From assembly GCA_028714175.1 (NCBI GenBank), contig JAQTMV010000011.1:1-44005 (forward strand): a stretch of DNA of 44,005 nucleotides, in the 5' to 3' direction. Of the stretch, positions 1 to 8,948 are shown in pieces. The position numbers and the translations under genes are program-made. Source of the stretch: Methylococcales bacterium. Lineage in GTDB: Bacteria > Pseudomonadota > Gammaproteobacteria > Methylococcales > Methylomonadaceae. Each line of letters opens with the position of its first letter. Position 1 is the first letter of the stretch. The notes beneath the pieces are model-generated. The model did no database searches, was not told the origin of the DNA, and saw nothing but the letters and a program-made list of their open reading frames with translations.

Positions 1-364
1 CAAGTTGTGTGTCGTTCATGAGAGTTTTCATCCTCCCATCATGAACAGAATCTCGGCTTATTTCAGGCTCATTTCATGTTAGAAAGAACCACCTCCTTCA
101 GGCTCATTTCATATTGGAAGAGACTCCGGCTTGTTAATTGAGAACTTTACTTATACCATTAACAGAGACTTTAATGTGTCTCTGATTAAGTCCTTCGATA
201 GGCTCAAAACGATTGGCAGCAGAGTTTCAAGTGTCTATCAGGTTAATGTTCGTTACTTATCTTTTTTCCATGCCTTACGCGTGTAAATAATTCTGTAATG
301 GTTACAATGATATTAAAGATTGCATTTTTCTTGAATAACGATTTCAAACAAAAATAAAGGTTTT
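1..364. other. Non-coding left edge with repeat remnants
   Basis: I see no gene in this stretch. It holds a 16-base direct repeat (TTCAGGCTCATTTCAT at 62-77 and 97-112), an 8-base inverted repeat (GTTCATGA at 14-21 and TCATGAAC at 39-46), and a copy of the core CCTTCGATAGGCTC near 193-206. That core belongs to the same dispersed family as copies at 3732-3750, 3872-3890 and 33645-33670. No promoter for the next gene could be called with confidence. Confidence 0.5.
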
Positions 365-1324
365 ATGGATACCAGTGAATATGGCTTTGACCCAACTTAT
401 GGTTATTCGCTCGAGCAGTTGTTAGCTGTAAATACACCGAAGGAACCAAAAGATTTCGATAATTTTTGGCAAACACGCTACCGGAAAGCATTAACCGTTG
501 CCCCTCAGCCACACACAAGAATTGTAAATGAAAACAAGCTGGGCTGGCGACTATTCGAGATAAGTTATACCTCTACCGATAACACTACTATTCGAGGGTG
601 GTTATTGTTACCGGGTTCTGGTGTTATAAAGCGCGGCTTCGTTGTCGGGCATGGTTATTGCGGGCGTGATGAACCCGATTTTCATTTGCCGTTTAAGAAC
701 GCTGCACTGTTGTTTCCCTGTTTTCGAGGTTTGGCGCTCAGCTCTCAACCATCCATCTCTTCCGAACCTTATTATCATATACTGCACAATATTAACCAGG
801 CAGACCGTTATATTCTGGGCGGCTGTGTTGAAGATGTGTGGCTGGCAGTCAGCGCGTTGTTACACCTGTTTCCTGATACAGCGGGGCATTTGGGCTATTT
901 GGGAATCAGTTTTTCCGGCGGCATCGGCGCACTGGCACTACCATGGGAACAACGTATCGCGCGAGGCCATCTCAATACTCCCACTTTTGGCCATCATCCA
1001 TTACGTTTAAAGCTGACAACAAAAGGCAGCGGGCATAGCTTGCAGCAGTTTTATCGGAACCATAAAAAACAGACCCTTAAAACATTACGTTATTACGATG
1101 CGGCTCTGGCCGCGAAACGGATTACTATACCGATACATTGCGCGTGCGCGATATTCGATCCCTGTGTTGCACCTCCCGGGCAGTTTGCAATATACAACGC
1201 ATTAGCCGGTACAAAGCAGCTGTTCACTTTAAATGCGGGGCATCACAACTACGCTGATCAAAAACAGCAAGAACTTGAGCTAATTAATGAACTTGATGCT
1301 TTTTTTGCACCTCTCAACGACTAA
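365..1324 (+). CDS. Acetylxylan esterase/cephalosporin-C deacetylase (AXE1) family hydrolase
   Basis: This 319-residue cytosolic alpha/beta-hydrolase has no signal peptide. The N-terminal stretch around residues 28-42 (FDNFW) and the overall layout match the AXE1 family, which removes acetyl groups from small oligosaccharides or related esters. The nucleophile is Ser184 in GISFSGG. The expected acid is Asp265 (IFDP) and the base is His293 or His294 (AGHHNY), so the triad looks complete. The length fits the family (about 320). The ATG start follows an A-rich leader. Thirty bases separate it from a second esterase, and glpD follows, so an esterase-esterase-glpD transcript is plausible. The true substrate cannot be read from the sequence. 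Confidence 0.8.
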   Translation: MDTSEYGFDPTYGYSLEQLLAVNTPKEPKDFDNFWQTRYRKALTVAPQPHTRIVNENKLGWRLFEISYTSTDNTTIRGWLLLPGSGVIKRGFVVGHGYCGRDEPDFHLPFKNAALLFPCFRGLALSSQPSISSEPYYHILHNINQADRYILGGCVEDVWLAVSALLHLFPDTAGHLGYLGISFSGGIGALALPWEQRIARGHLNTPTFGHHPLRLKLTTKGSGHSLQQFYRNHKKQTLKTLRYYDAALAAKRITIPIHCACAIFDPCVAPPGQFAIYNALAGTKQLFTLNAGHHNYADQKQQELELINELDAFFAPLND

Positions 1325-1353
1325 TTCTAGTAACACAATCACAGGAGCTTTCA

Positions 1354-2082
1354 ATGAACCGTGAATATCACAAGTGGTGGAGCGGTCGATTACAGCGCGA
1401 TATGGAGCTTTTGGTATTTGGTCATGCCGGTGCAAAAGTGCTGATTTTTCCCTCACGCGATGGCCGGTTTTATGAGTACGAAAATCTGGGAATAGTAAAA
1501 TCTTTGGAGCACAAAATAGAACAAGGCTATCTTCAACTTTATTGTGTTGATAGTATTTATAGTGAAAGTTTTTACTGTGGGTGGGCGCATCCCTCGGGCC
1601 GTATTCAGCGCCATATAGCCTTTGAAGAATACATCCTGAATGAAGTGCTGCCCTTTATGCAAAGCAGGAATCCGCATGAATGCGTTATTTCTCATGGATT
1701 AAGTCTTGGCGCCTTCCATGCTGCCAATATTGTATTTCGCCATCCCCATTTGTTTAAAAAACTGGTTGCATTCTCGGGTCGTTATGACCTCACGCTTAAT
1801 GTCGAGAATTTTAACGATCTTTTCGATGGCTTTTATAATGAAGATATTTATTTTCATACCCCCAGCCATTTTTTGCATAATCTCGATTGTCCCTGGCGTT
1901 TGGATAAGCTAAGAGAAATGGATATTATACTGGTAATAGGCAATGAAGATCCATTTTTGCAGAATAATGAACAGTTAAGTTCGATATTGCGGCAAAAAGA
2001 TATTAATCATCAATTATTAATTTGGGACGACAGAGCGCATAGTGCTAAATATTGGAGACACATGGCATCGTTTTATATCTGA
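1354..2082 (+). CDS. Putative esterase, alpha/beta-hydrolase fold
   Basis: This 242-residue protein belongs to the esterase-like group near the esterase D/PHB depolymerase superfamily. The nucleophile elbow is GLSLGA with Ser117; Asp199 (GNEDP) and His229 (RAHS) would complete the triad. The N-terminal part carries GHAGAKVLIFPSRDGRF (residues 23-39), a pattern I know from uncharacterised cytosolic esterases of this class. There is no signal peptide or membrane segment. A ribosome binding site (AGGAG) precedes the ATG. It lies 29 bases after the AXE1-type gene and 44 bases before the first glpD copy, which suggests co-transcription. Substrate unknown. Confidence 0.72.
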   Translation: MNREYHKWWSGRLQRDMELLVFGHAGAKVLIFPSRDGRFYEYENLGIVKSLEHKIEQGYLQLYCVDSIYSESFYCGWAHPSGRIQRHIAFEEYILNEVLPFMQSRNPHECVISHGLSLGAFHAANIVFRHPHLFKKLVAFSGRYDLTLNVENFNDLFDGFYNEDIYFHTPSHFLHNLDCPWRLDKLREMDIILVIGNEDPFLQNNEQLSSILRQKDINHQLLIWDDRAHSAKYWRHMASFYI

Positions 2083-2126
2083 ACTTGATAATGGTTTACA
2101 AAAAACTTGCAGATAAAGATTGAGTT

Positions 2127-3705
2127 ATGCAGCGGGATTTTTCAAAAATCAAGGATCAGCATTTTGATGTGCTGATTTGCGGCGGCGGCATTTATGGCGC
2201 CTGGACTGCTTACGACGCCGCACTGCGCGGCTTGAAAGTGGCTATCGTCGATCAGGGCGACTGGGCGTGTGCGACATCTTCCGCTTCCAGCAAGTTAATC
2301 CAGGGCGGCTTGCGTTATCTGGAAACGCTGAATTTCAAACTGGTGCAAAACCCTTGCCGAACGCCAGATGCTGCTTAAAACAGCGCCGCACCGGGTCTGG
2401 CCGATACAAGTCGGGGTTCCGGTTTATAACGATAGCCGTCTTGGCTCGTTCCGGCTCAACATCGGTTTAATCCTCTATTATTGGCTTGCGGGCACTGTTC
2501 CGAAGAATCAGGGCTATCGCCGCCATACGCGTACTGATTTTTCCGAACGCTTTTCCTATCTTGATAGCACGGAATTAAAAGCAGGCTACACGTATTTTGA
2601 TGCACAAACCGATGATGCCCGTTTTGTGCTCGAATTGATAGACGGCGCTCAAGCCATCGGAGCAGTTTGTCTTAATCATTGCAAAGTTACCGGTTTTGTG
2701 GAACACAAGGGACAGCTTTACGGTGCTGAAATACAGGATAATGTCAGCGGCGAAACAGCAATGGTTTATGCTACCCAGCTTGTTAATTGCACAGGGCAAT
2801 GGTCGGCAGACCAGAAAAATAAAAGTCACTGCGTCAGATTATCAAAAGGCGTTCATTTAATTCTGCCCAAAACACTTGGGAATGAAGCCTTGCTGCTAAC
2901 CGCAAAAGCCGACGGGCGCGTATTTTTTATCATCCCCTGGTACGGACAGACCCTGCTAGGTTCATCCGCTAGCGATTATGGCGGCGATATTGACCATCTG
3001 GCGGTTGAACCTGAAGAAGTCAATTATCTGCTGAGCGAAGCTAATCGTGTACTTAAGACGGTAAACTGGACAGAACAGGACGTTATCGGACGCTACGCAG
3101 GTTTAAGTGTATTAAAGCCAAGTGCGAATACATCGCTTTACAGCAGCAGCCGTGACTGGGAATTAATAACTTCAGACAATGGATTGCTTTCTTCAATCGG
3201 TGGCAGATTGACCTCAGCCAGAGAAGATGCTGCCTGTATTGTAGATGCTCTATGCAAAAATTTGGGTGTCAATAAATCCTGTAAAACCTTCGACAAGTCC
3301 TTTCCCTGGTTGCCCTTAGGGGATTATCAACAATGGGCGGACACCACACTAAAAAAAGCAGTGGCTCTGGGTATAGATTCAGAAAGCGCACACTGGCTGT
3401 TGCGCCGCCATGGCAATAGGGTGTCCGGTGTTTTCGAACTGATTGAACAAGATGCTGAACTGGCTGAACGGATACTGCCAGAACTGCCATTTATTGCGGC
3501 TGATCTGGTTTTTTGCGCTCAACATGAAATGGTTGTACATCTGGAAGACTTGCTACGCCGCAGGCTGCCATTGTTGATATTGTCTAAAATGACACTCGTC
3601 GAATTACAACGCCTCGCTGAAATTGCTGCAAAGACTCTGGACTGGGATGACGACATCATGACCAAGGAATGCGAACTCTGTATGCAAAAATGGCTAATCA
3701 GGTAA
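2127..3705 (+). pseudogene. glpD: Frameshifted glycerol-3-phosphate dehydrogenase (glpD copy 1)
   Basis: This is the first of two tandem glpD copies. The first 73 or so codons (2127 to about 2345) give an FAD-binding GxGxYG motif and the SSKLI.GGLRYLE motif. Two bases present in the intact downstream copy are missing near 2345-2348. Reading therefore moves to another frame and stops at 2378, while the rest of the enzyme stays open in the +1 frame to 3705. The strongly conserved HGGLRYLE His is replaced by Gln. The remaining 440 codons are otherwise clean and about as long as the intact copy, so the lesion is recent, or it is a sequencing error or a recoded site. GlpD oxidises sn-glycerol-3-phosphate to dihydroxyacetone phosphate at the membrane, passing electrons to quinone. 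Confidence 0.85.
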
Positions 3706-3731
3706 GGTACTTGCAGAACTCCTGGTAACTG

Positions 3732-3890
3732 CCCTTCGACAGGCGCTCATGAAACAGCTTTTTAAAAATGCATCAAACAGCGCATTGGCATGACTTCTTC
3801 TTGCTAACACCTTGCTTTCCGCGCGGGGCTTACATCGCTCATGAATAATGGATTTACTTTTACAAGGCTCTCGTGAGCGAAGTCGAAGGG
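3732..3890. repeat. Inverted pair of the CCTTCGAC dispersed repeat
   Basis: CCCTTCGACAGGCGCTCATG starts at 3732. Its inverted relative TGAGCGAAGTCGAAGGG lies at 3874-3890. The pair sits between the two glpD copies and shares its core with sites at about 193 and at 33645-33670. I read these as copies of a small interspersed palindromic repeat; no function is visible. Confidence 0.6.
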
Positions 3891-3982
3891 ACTCTGATTG
3901 AGAATTTGGGCAATTATGTACCCACTGTATTTCACAAAGAGCCATCATGGTTTACAAAAACCTTGCAGATAAGAGTTGAGTT

Positions 3983-5548
3983 ATGCAGCGGGATTTTTCA
4001 AAGATCAAGGATCAGCATTTTGACGTCCTGATTTGCGGCGGCGGCATTTATGGCGCCTGGACTGCATACGACGCCGCATTGCGCGGCTTGAAAGTGGCTA
4101 TTGTCGATCAGGGCGACTGGGCGTGTGCGACATCTTCCGTATCCAGCAAGCTGATTCACGGCGGCTTGCGTTATCTGGAAACGCTGAATTTCAAACTGGT
4201 ACGCAAAACGCTAGCTGAACGTCAGATGCTGCTTAAAACAGCGCAGCACCGGGTCTGGCCGTTACGCTTCGGAATCCCGGTTTATAAAGACAGCCGTCTT
4301 GGCTCGTTCCGGCTCAACATCGGTTTAATCCTTTATGATTGGCTTGCAGGCACTGTTCCGAAGGATCAGCACTATCGCCGTTATACACGTACCGAATTTT
4401 CAGAACGCTTCCCCTGTCTTGATGGCAACGGTTTAATAGCAGGCTTTAGCTATTTGGACGCTCAGACCGATGATGCCCGTTTTGTGCTCGAATTGATAGA
4501 CGGCGCTCAAACCATTGGAGCGGTCTGTCTTAATTATTGCAAAGTCACCGGCTTTTTAGAACACAATGGCCGGCTTTGCGGCGCTGAGATACAGGATCAG
4601 TTTTCTGGCGAAACAACAAAAGTTTACGCTGCCCGGCTTGTTAATGCTTCGGGTCAATGGTCGGCACGCCTGCAAAATAAAAGCCGCTGCGGCAGATTAT
4701 CAAAAGGCGTTCATTTAATTCTGCCCAAAGTACTTGGGAATGAAGCCTTGCTGCTAACCGCAAAAACTGACGGGCGGGTATTTTTTATCATCCCCTGGTA
4801 TGGGTTAACCTTGCTAGGTACGACCGATAGCGATTATAACGGCGATATTAATCATCTGGCGGTTGAAGCTGAAGAAGTCAATTATCTGCTGAGCGAGGCT
4901 AATCGTGTACTCAAGGTAAGCTGGACAGAACAGGATATTATCGGACGCTACGCCGGTTTACGCGTGTTAAAGCCAAGCGCTGAAGCATCGCTTTCCAGTA
5001 TCAGTCGTGACTGGGAATTAATCACTTCAAAAAACGGGCTGATTTCTTCAATCGGTGGCAAATTCACCTCCGCCAGAGAAGATGCGGCCTGTATTGTCGA
5101 TACTCTGTGCAAAAATTCAGGTGTAAATGAATCCTGTAAAACCTTCAGCAAGCCTTTTCCCTGGTTGCCCTTAGGGGATTATCAACAATGGGCAGGCGCT
5201 GCGCTAAAGAAAGCAGTAGCACTGGGCATAGATACAGAAAGCGCACACTGGCTGTTGCGCCGCCATGGCAATAGAGTGTCGGGTGTTTTCGAACTGATTG
5301 AACAAGATGCTGAACTGGCTAAACGGATACTGTCTGCGCTGCCGTTTATTGTTGCTGATCTGGTTTTTTGCGCTCAACATGAAATGGTTGTGCATCTGGA
5401 AGATTTGTTACGCCGCAGGCTGCCTTTGTTGATATTATCTAAAATGACGCCGGCAGAATTACAACGGCTCGCTGAAATTGCTGCAAAGGCTCTCGCCTGG
5501 GACGACGATGTCATGAACAAGGAACACGAACTCTGTAGGCAAAAATAG
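3983..5548 (+). CDS. glpD: Aerobic glycerol-3-phosphate dehydrogenase (intact copy)
   Basis: This 521-residue FAD-dependent enzyme is of the normal GlpD length. It would oxidise sn-glycerol-3-phosphate to dihydroxyacetone phosphate at the inner membrane and feed the quinone pool. Visible features: a Rossmann FAD motif DVLICGGGIYGAWTA (residues 14-28), the ACATSS..SSKLIHGGLRYLE signature (about 47-68), DDARFVLE in the middle, and the family C-terminal helical domain (GDYQQW to the end). The start ATGCAGCGGG is shared with copy 1 and no better start lies upstream. No glpK, glpF or glpR is in the window; two upstream esterases are the only possible functional partners seen. It ends 29 bases from a convergent gene. 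Confidence 0.93.
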   Translation: MQRDFSKIKDQHFDVLICGGGIYGAWTAYDAALRGLKVAIVDQGDWACATSSVSSKLIHGGLRYLETLNFKLVRKTLAERQMLLKTAQHRVWPLRFGIPVYKDSRLGSFRLNIGLILYDWLAGTVPKDQHYRRYTRTEFSERFPCLDGNGLIAGFSYLDAQTDDARFVLELIDGAQTIGAVCLNYCKVTGFLEHNGRLCGAEIQDQFSGETTKVYAARLVNASGQWSARLQNKSRCGRLSKGVHLILPKVLGNEALLLTAKTDGRVFFIIPWYGLTLLGTTDSDYNGDINHLAVEAEEVNYLLSEANRVLKVSWTEQDIIGRYAGLRVLKPSAEASLSSISRDWELITSKNGLISSIGGKFTSAREDAACIVDTLCKNSGVNESCKTFSKPFPWLPLGDYQQWAGAALKKAVALGIDTESAHWLLRRHGNRVSGVFELIEQDAELAKRILSALPFIVADLVFCAQHEMVVHLEDLLRRRLPLLILSKMTPAELQRLAEIAAKALAWDDDVMNKEHELCRQK

Positions 5549-5577
5549 CTAATTAAGTCAAATAGTGTTAAATAGAT

Positions 5578-6177
5578 TTAGCCATGCCCGTTCAAAAACG
5601 GATTAGCATCGGGCGCGCCTGATGGCTTGAAGTTTTCCGGCTTTGGTTCGCCCAAATACTTTTCGCGCAAACTGTAATAAAGGTCCAGGCGTTCCCATTG
5701 CGGTTCTGGCAAAACCAGCTGATCATCAGATAAAAACGGCGACGGCAAAAACACGGTTGTCAATTGGTCGCCATAGCCGTTCCACAGACGCAAGCCCCAA
5801 CTGCGTGTACCGCCGCATTTGCCGCTGCACATTTCGAAAAAAGCACACCTGGCAACAGGGCGATTCTTTCTCAGTTCCTCAGAAGGACAATTCCTGTGCG
5901 GTCCGATGCAAAGATGAAAATGCCAGTGGCCCAGGCCAACGGTCAGGTAGCCATCAAGATAAGAAAGCTTCGGCTCTTCTGCAAAACGCACTTCAAAAAC
6001 TGCACCTTCAACGCAGGGGCCAACGACAATCTTATTCCAGTTTTTCGAGAACAGATCGTGCGACAGCTCCTTCATCTTTTCTTCGGTGGGCTCGAAGTAT
6101 GTATATTCCGTGATGGTACCACCCGGATTTTCAACCGTCTCACGATAAATATCAATTCCTTCTATCAAGTTCTTCAT
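5578..6177 (-). CDS. Conserved protein of unknown function in the cobalamin-riboswitch operon
   Basis: I do not recognise a named function. The chosen start gives 199 residues (MKNLIEGIDI...). It overlaps the end of the upstream btuM-like gene by 26 bases, which points to translational coupling. An in-frame extension to 6261 exists but would bury the start deep in the neighbour. The centre contains GHWHFHLCIGPHRNCP (residues 83-98), followed by Cys111, Cys117 and Cys121. This His/Cys-dense cluster could bind a metal or a corrinoid. A second conserved-looking block is SWGLRLWNGYGDQ (126-138). There is no signal peptide or membrane segment. As the third gene behind a B12 riboswitch, it probably acts in cobalamin or cobalt handling; that is inference from context. 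Confidence 0.75.
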   Translation of the reverse strand: MKNLIEGIDIYRETVENPGGTITEYTYFEPTEEKMKELSHDLFSKNWNKIVVGPCVEGAVFEVRFAEEPKLSYLDGYLTVGLGHWHFHLCIGPHRNCPSEELRKNRPVARCAFFEMCSGKCGGTRSWGLRLWNGYGDQLTTVFLPSPFLSDDQLVLPEPQWERLDLYYSLREKYLGEPKPENFKPSGAPDANPFLNGHG

Positions 6178-6733
6178 ACCTGGATCGTGTGTCAGGCAGG
6201 GCATTGAATAGTTTGACGATTGACCAACCTGCAACCGCATAACACAAGGTATAACCAACATAAGGCAGGTAATACCGGGCTACCCCTACACTATATTGAT
6301 CCCAGGCCAGTTCATCATAACGACCTGAAAACAAATAAAAACTGCCGTTTGAAATAGCAAATGCAGCCGATGCAGCAAGTATCAAAAGACCAAATTGCAT
6401 AGTCAGTTCGGCTATATTCATGGATTTGAATGTTAAGCAGTAACGGCCGGCAAACCACATCACGGCATAGGTAGGAATCAGGAAAACATAGGCAGGCGAA
6501 ACACACCAGCTACTGGTGCCGTTCTCGATGGCGACGTAATCAATCAAAGCAGCCATCGCTAATAAAAAGAAAAATAAGGTTTTTTTTCGGTAAAAACCGG
6601 CAAAGAAAAACACGGCCAGGGAGGCATCGGGAAGATGCAATACATCGCCAAAGTGATGAAAGCGTGTCAACACCATCAACGCGATCAGCGGCATAGGTAA
6701 ATATTCGGCTTGCAGCCATTGTCTTATGTTCAT
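6152..6733 (-). CDS. btuM: BtuM-like cobalamin transporter (solitary ECF S-component type)
   Basis: This 193-residue inner-membrane protein has about six hydrophobic segments. Length, position directly behind btuB and B12-riboswitch control all fit BtuM, a substrate-binding S-component-like protein proposed to carry cobalamin across the inner membrane. From memory, the Thiobacillus BtuM ligates cobalt through a conserved Cys in the loop after the second or third helix. Here Cys77 (SSWCVSPAY), Asp65 and Tyr82 have the expected spacing, and Arg153 lies in the GVARYY segment. A clear ribosome binding site (GGAGA, 7 bases before ATG) follows the btuB stop by 19 bases. No ECF ATPase or btuCDF gene is present in the window. 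Confidence 0.75.
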   Translation of the reverse strand: MNIRQWLQAEYLPMPLIALMVLTRFHHFGDVLHLPDASLAVFFFAGFYRKKTLFFFLLAMAALIDYVAIENGTSSWCVSPAYVFLIPTYAVMWFAGRYCLTFKSMNIAELTMQFGLLILAASAAFAISNGSFYLFSGRYDELAWDQYSVGVARYYLPYVGYTLCYAVAGWSIVKLFNALPDTRSRYEELDRRN

Positions 6734-6752
6734 TTTTTATCTCCGGAGATAT

Positions 6753-8597
6753 TCAGTTGTTATAATGAATTGATACAAAAAAGTTTCTACCCGCACTATT
6801 AAAAGTATCAACTGTTTGATAATTTTTATCCAGTAGATTATTCAACTTTGCGCTCAGCATCCAGTTTTTATTGAAATGATAGGCTGATCTTAAATCAACG
6901 GTTACATAGCCTGCAACCTTGATTGTATTTTGCGTATTATCAAAACGATCGCCCTGCGCCAGTACATTGGCGCCCAGATCAACAGCCCCGAAGGATCTGG
7001 ATAAATCAAACGCCAGGGTTTTTTCGGCGCGGCGCGGCAAGCGTTTATTAGTCTCCCTGTTTTCAGGGCTTAACAGATTCATACTCAGCTTACCATTCCA
7101 GCCCATCAACTGCGTGCTGATTTCAGTTTCAATGCCGTCAATTTGTGCTTTGCCGATGTTTTCAGCTCTAAAATTGAACGTTACCGGGTCCATTGTCGGC
7201 GTAATCAAATTGTCAATATTGGTATGATACGCCCGAATTTCCCACTGGCCCCAGTCATGGTTACCGGCAAGTCCGGTTTCAAACGACGTTGATTCTTCCG
7301 GTTGCAGGTTGGGATTGCCAAAATTCGGAAAATAAAGATCATTGAAAGACGGCGCTTTGAACGCGTTGCCGAAGTTCGCCAATAGACTGATACCGTAATT
7401 CCAGTTGTAGCGCCAGCCGACATTGCCGGTCACATAATCACCGAAGGCTTCATTTTCATCCCAGCGTACCGAAGCATTAACAAAATGATCATCCCATAAC
7501 TGGCTGTGTAATTCGGTGAATATACCCACATCATAGCGAGAGCTCTCAGCGAATATTTCCGAACTGTCCACTTCATCCAGGCGGTAGTCAGCGCCTGCAA
7601 TCAATTGATGCTCGTCAGACAAGGTAAACTGATTCAGCCAACTGGCATTCCAGCGAGTGCTGTTAAATTGACTGGAGAAAGAACCATCCGGTGCAAACTG
7701 GTCGTTGTCATCGCGGCTTTGCCCTAATCGCAAGGTTGAGCGCCAGTTTTCAACAATATCCATACTGCCTGTAGCGCCAACCACCTGCTCTACAAATTCC
7801 GTTTTATCCTGGAAGGTACCGTCATATTCGGTTTTTCCTTCAGCCCGCATAAAAAAAGCTTCAACTTCAGCGTTATTGTCAAAACGATGGCCCAGCCGTG
7901 CATTCACTGCCGTGTTCTGGTAGCCGTCGTGGTCGGGCTGATTAACACCGAAGGGCCCCGGTGTTGGTTGCCGGGCATTAAATCCCTGTGAATCAAAACG
8001 TGAGGAGCCTAATGTGTACCAGCTATTTTTCCATTTGCCGCTGACAGTGCCGGCAAGACGGTAAGTATTGTATGAACCGCCGCCACCCTCCAGCGCGACG
8101 CTGGGTTTTTCCTGAGTATTGCCCTTACGGGTAAAAATCTGGATAACACCGCCCATCGCCTCTGAACCATATAAACTCGATTGAGGGCCGCGAATAATTT
8201 CCACCCGCTCAATCTGATCGATAGGAATAAATTCGAAAGGTGTTGTGCCTGCCGTAACAGAGCCGGCTTTAATACCATCAATCAGCACCAGTACCTGATC
8301 GGGACTGGTTCCGCGCATGAACACACTGGTGATTTTACCGTAGCCGCCGGCTTGTGTCATGTCGAGACCGGTTGTGCCTTTTAACAGTTCAGGCAAGGTT
8401 TGAACCTGAAGGCGTTCGATATCCTTGCGGGTATAAACGGTGGATGCAGCCGCCAGCTGATTTTTGGCAACTTCTGTTCTTGTTGCCGTAACAACCATAT
8501 TGGGTAATTCTAACGAATTGTTAGCCGGATTTTCCTGTGCCTGTGACTGGGCATTAATACCCGCAAGCAATAATGAGCTGGCTATAAATTTTTGCAT
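6753..8597 (-). CDS. btuB: TonB-dependent vitamin B12 outer-membrane receptor
   Basis: This 614-residue outer-membrane receptor, the usual BtuB length, imports cobalamin using TonB energy. An N-terminal signal peptide of about 20 residues ends near AQSQAQ. The TonB box lies in NMVVTATRTEV (about 33-43). The plug domain follows (LPELLKGTTGLD, RGTSPDQVLVLIDG, IERVEIIRGPQSSLYGSEAMGG). The rest is the 22-strand barrel, ending in FFVSIHYNN rather than the common terminal aromatic residue. An AGGA ribosome binding site lies just before the ATG. It is the first gene of a btuB-btuM-unknown operon controlled by the cobalamin riboswitch. Confidence 0.95.
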   Translation of the reverse strand: MQKFIASSLLLAGINAQSQAQENPANNSLELPNMVVTATRTEVAKNQLAAASTVYTRKDIERLQVQTLPELLKGTTGLDMTQAGGYGKITSVFMRGTSPDQVLVLIDGIKAGSVTAGTTPFEFIPIDQIERVEIIRGPQSSLYGSEAMGGVIQIFTRKGNTQEKPSVALEGGGGSYNTYRLAGTVSGKWKNSWYTLGSSRFDSQGFNARQPTPGPFGVNQPDHDGYQNTAVNARLGHRFDNNAEVEAFFMRAEGKTEYDGTFQDKTEFVEQVVGATGSMDIVENWRSTLRLGQSRDDNDQFAPDGSFSSQFNSTRWNASWLNQFTLSDEHQLIAGADYRLDEVDSSEIFAESSRYDVGIFTELHSQLWDDHFVNASVRWDENEAFGDYVTGNVGWRYNWNYGISLLANFGNAFKAPSFNDLYFPNFGNPNLQPEESTSFETGLAGNHDWGQWEIRAYHTNIDNLITPTMDPVTFNFRAENIGKAQIDGIETEISTQLMGWNGKLSMNLLSPENRETNKRLPRRAEKTLAFDLSRSFGAVDLGANVLAQGDRFDNTQNTIKVAGYVTVDLRSAYHFNKNWMLSAKLNNLLDKNYQTVDTFNSAGRNFFVSIHYNN

Positions 8598-8724
8598 GTT
8601 TGTCCTGTGCGCCGCCCGCGCATGGTAGTTGTGTAATTACAACGGAGGACAAAAGCAGATGAAAGAACACGAAGGCGCACAATCACTACGCAAAACAGCC
8701 CTCCGCTGTAGCGAATTATACTTT

Positions 8725-8912
8725 CGGGCCGGTCTCCGGGCTTATAAGTGGCGTGAACCTGAATCATCACCTTCCCATGCTGAATAACACAGTGGCGTAC
8801 TGATGATTCTTTACTTATATACCGTTGCGGGGGCAGCGTCGGATTTGGCCTTAACCTTACCGACTTCCCGTTTAACCATTAGACGTGACTATCTTCTGGA
8901 ACCTGAAAGCAG
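8725..8912 (-). promoter_or_regulatory. Cobalamin (B12) riboswitch
   Basis: Read on the minus strand, the segment shows the classic order of the B12 aptamer: TTCAGGTTCC, then AAACGGGAA, then the B12 box region GCTGCCCCCGCAACGGT, then GCCACTG, GGGAAGGTGATGATTCAGG and the closing AGCCCGGAGACCGGCC. Just downstream, ACAGC-GGAGG-GCTGTTTT (about 8691-8708) could serve as an expression-platform hairpin. The aptamer would turn off btuB, btuM and the third gene when cobalamin is plentiful. The short open frame that runs through it is not a gene. Confidence 0.93.
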
Positions 8913-8918
8913 GGCGTC

Positions 8919-8947
8919 ATTATAGGGGATTAATAGAAAAGGTACAA
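8919..8947 (-). promoter_or_regulatory. Sigma-70 promoter of the btuB operon
   Basis: On the minus strand a -35 box TTGTAC (8942-8947) is separated by exactly 17 bases from a perfect -10 box TATAAT (8919-8924). Transcription would start near 8912, just before the riboswitch aptamer, which supports both calls. Confidence 0.8.
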
Positions 8948-8948
8948 G

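Larger units (their letters stand above)
2091..5548 (+). repeat. Tandem duplication containing two glpD copies
   Basis: Both copies begin with the same leader, ATGGTTTACAAAAA, at 2091 and 3947, each exactly 36 bases before the glpD start codon. Homology then runs through the whole gene. The units differ at many codons (for example the stretch after VWP, and the C-terminal residues), so the duplication is not brand new. Bases 3706-3946 are unrelated between the units and contain two inverted copies of a dispersed repeat. Confidence 0.85.

Noticed and set aside
52-212. A CRISPR array from the repeated TTCAGGCTCATTTCAT
   Set aside because: Only two exact copies with a 19-base gap, no further units and no cas genes; better explained as dispersed-repeat debris.
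2340-2378. Programmed frameshifting in the first glpD copy
   Set aside because: The shift needed is +1 (or -2); AAAACCC is not a good site for this, no stimulatory structure is evident, and simple comparison with the intact copy shows a plain two-base loss.
8582-8770. A 62-codon frame running from the B12 riboswitch into btuB
   Set aside because: It overlaps the aptamer and the btuB start, and has no independent coding signal.
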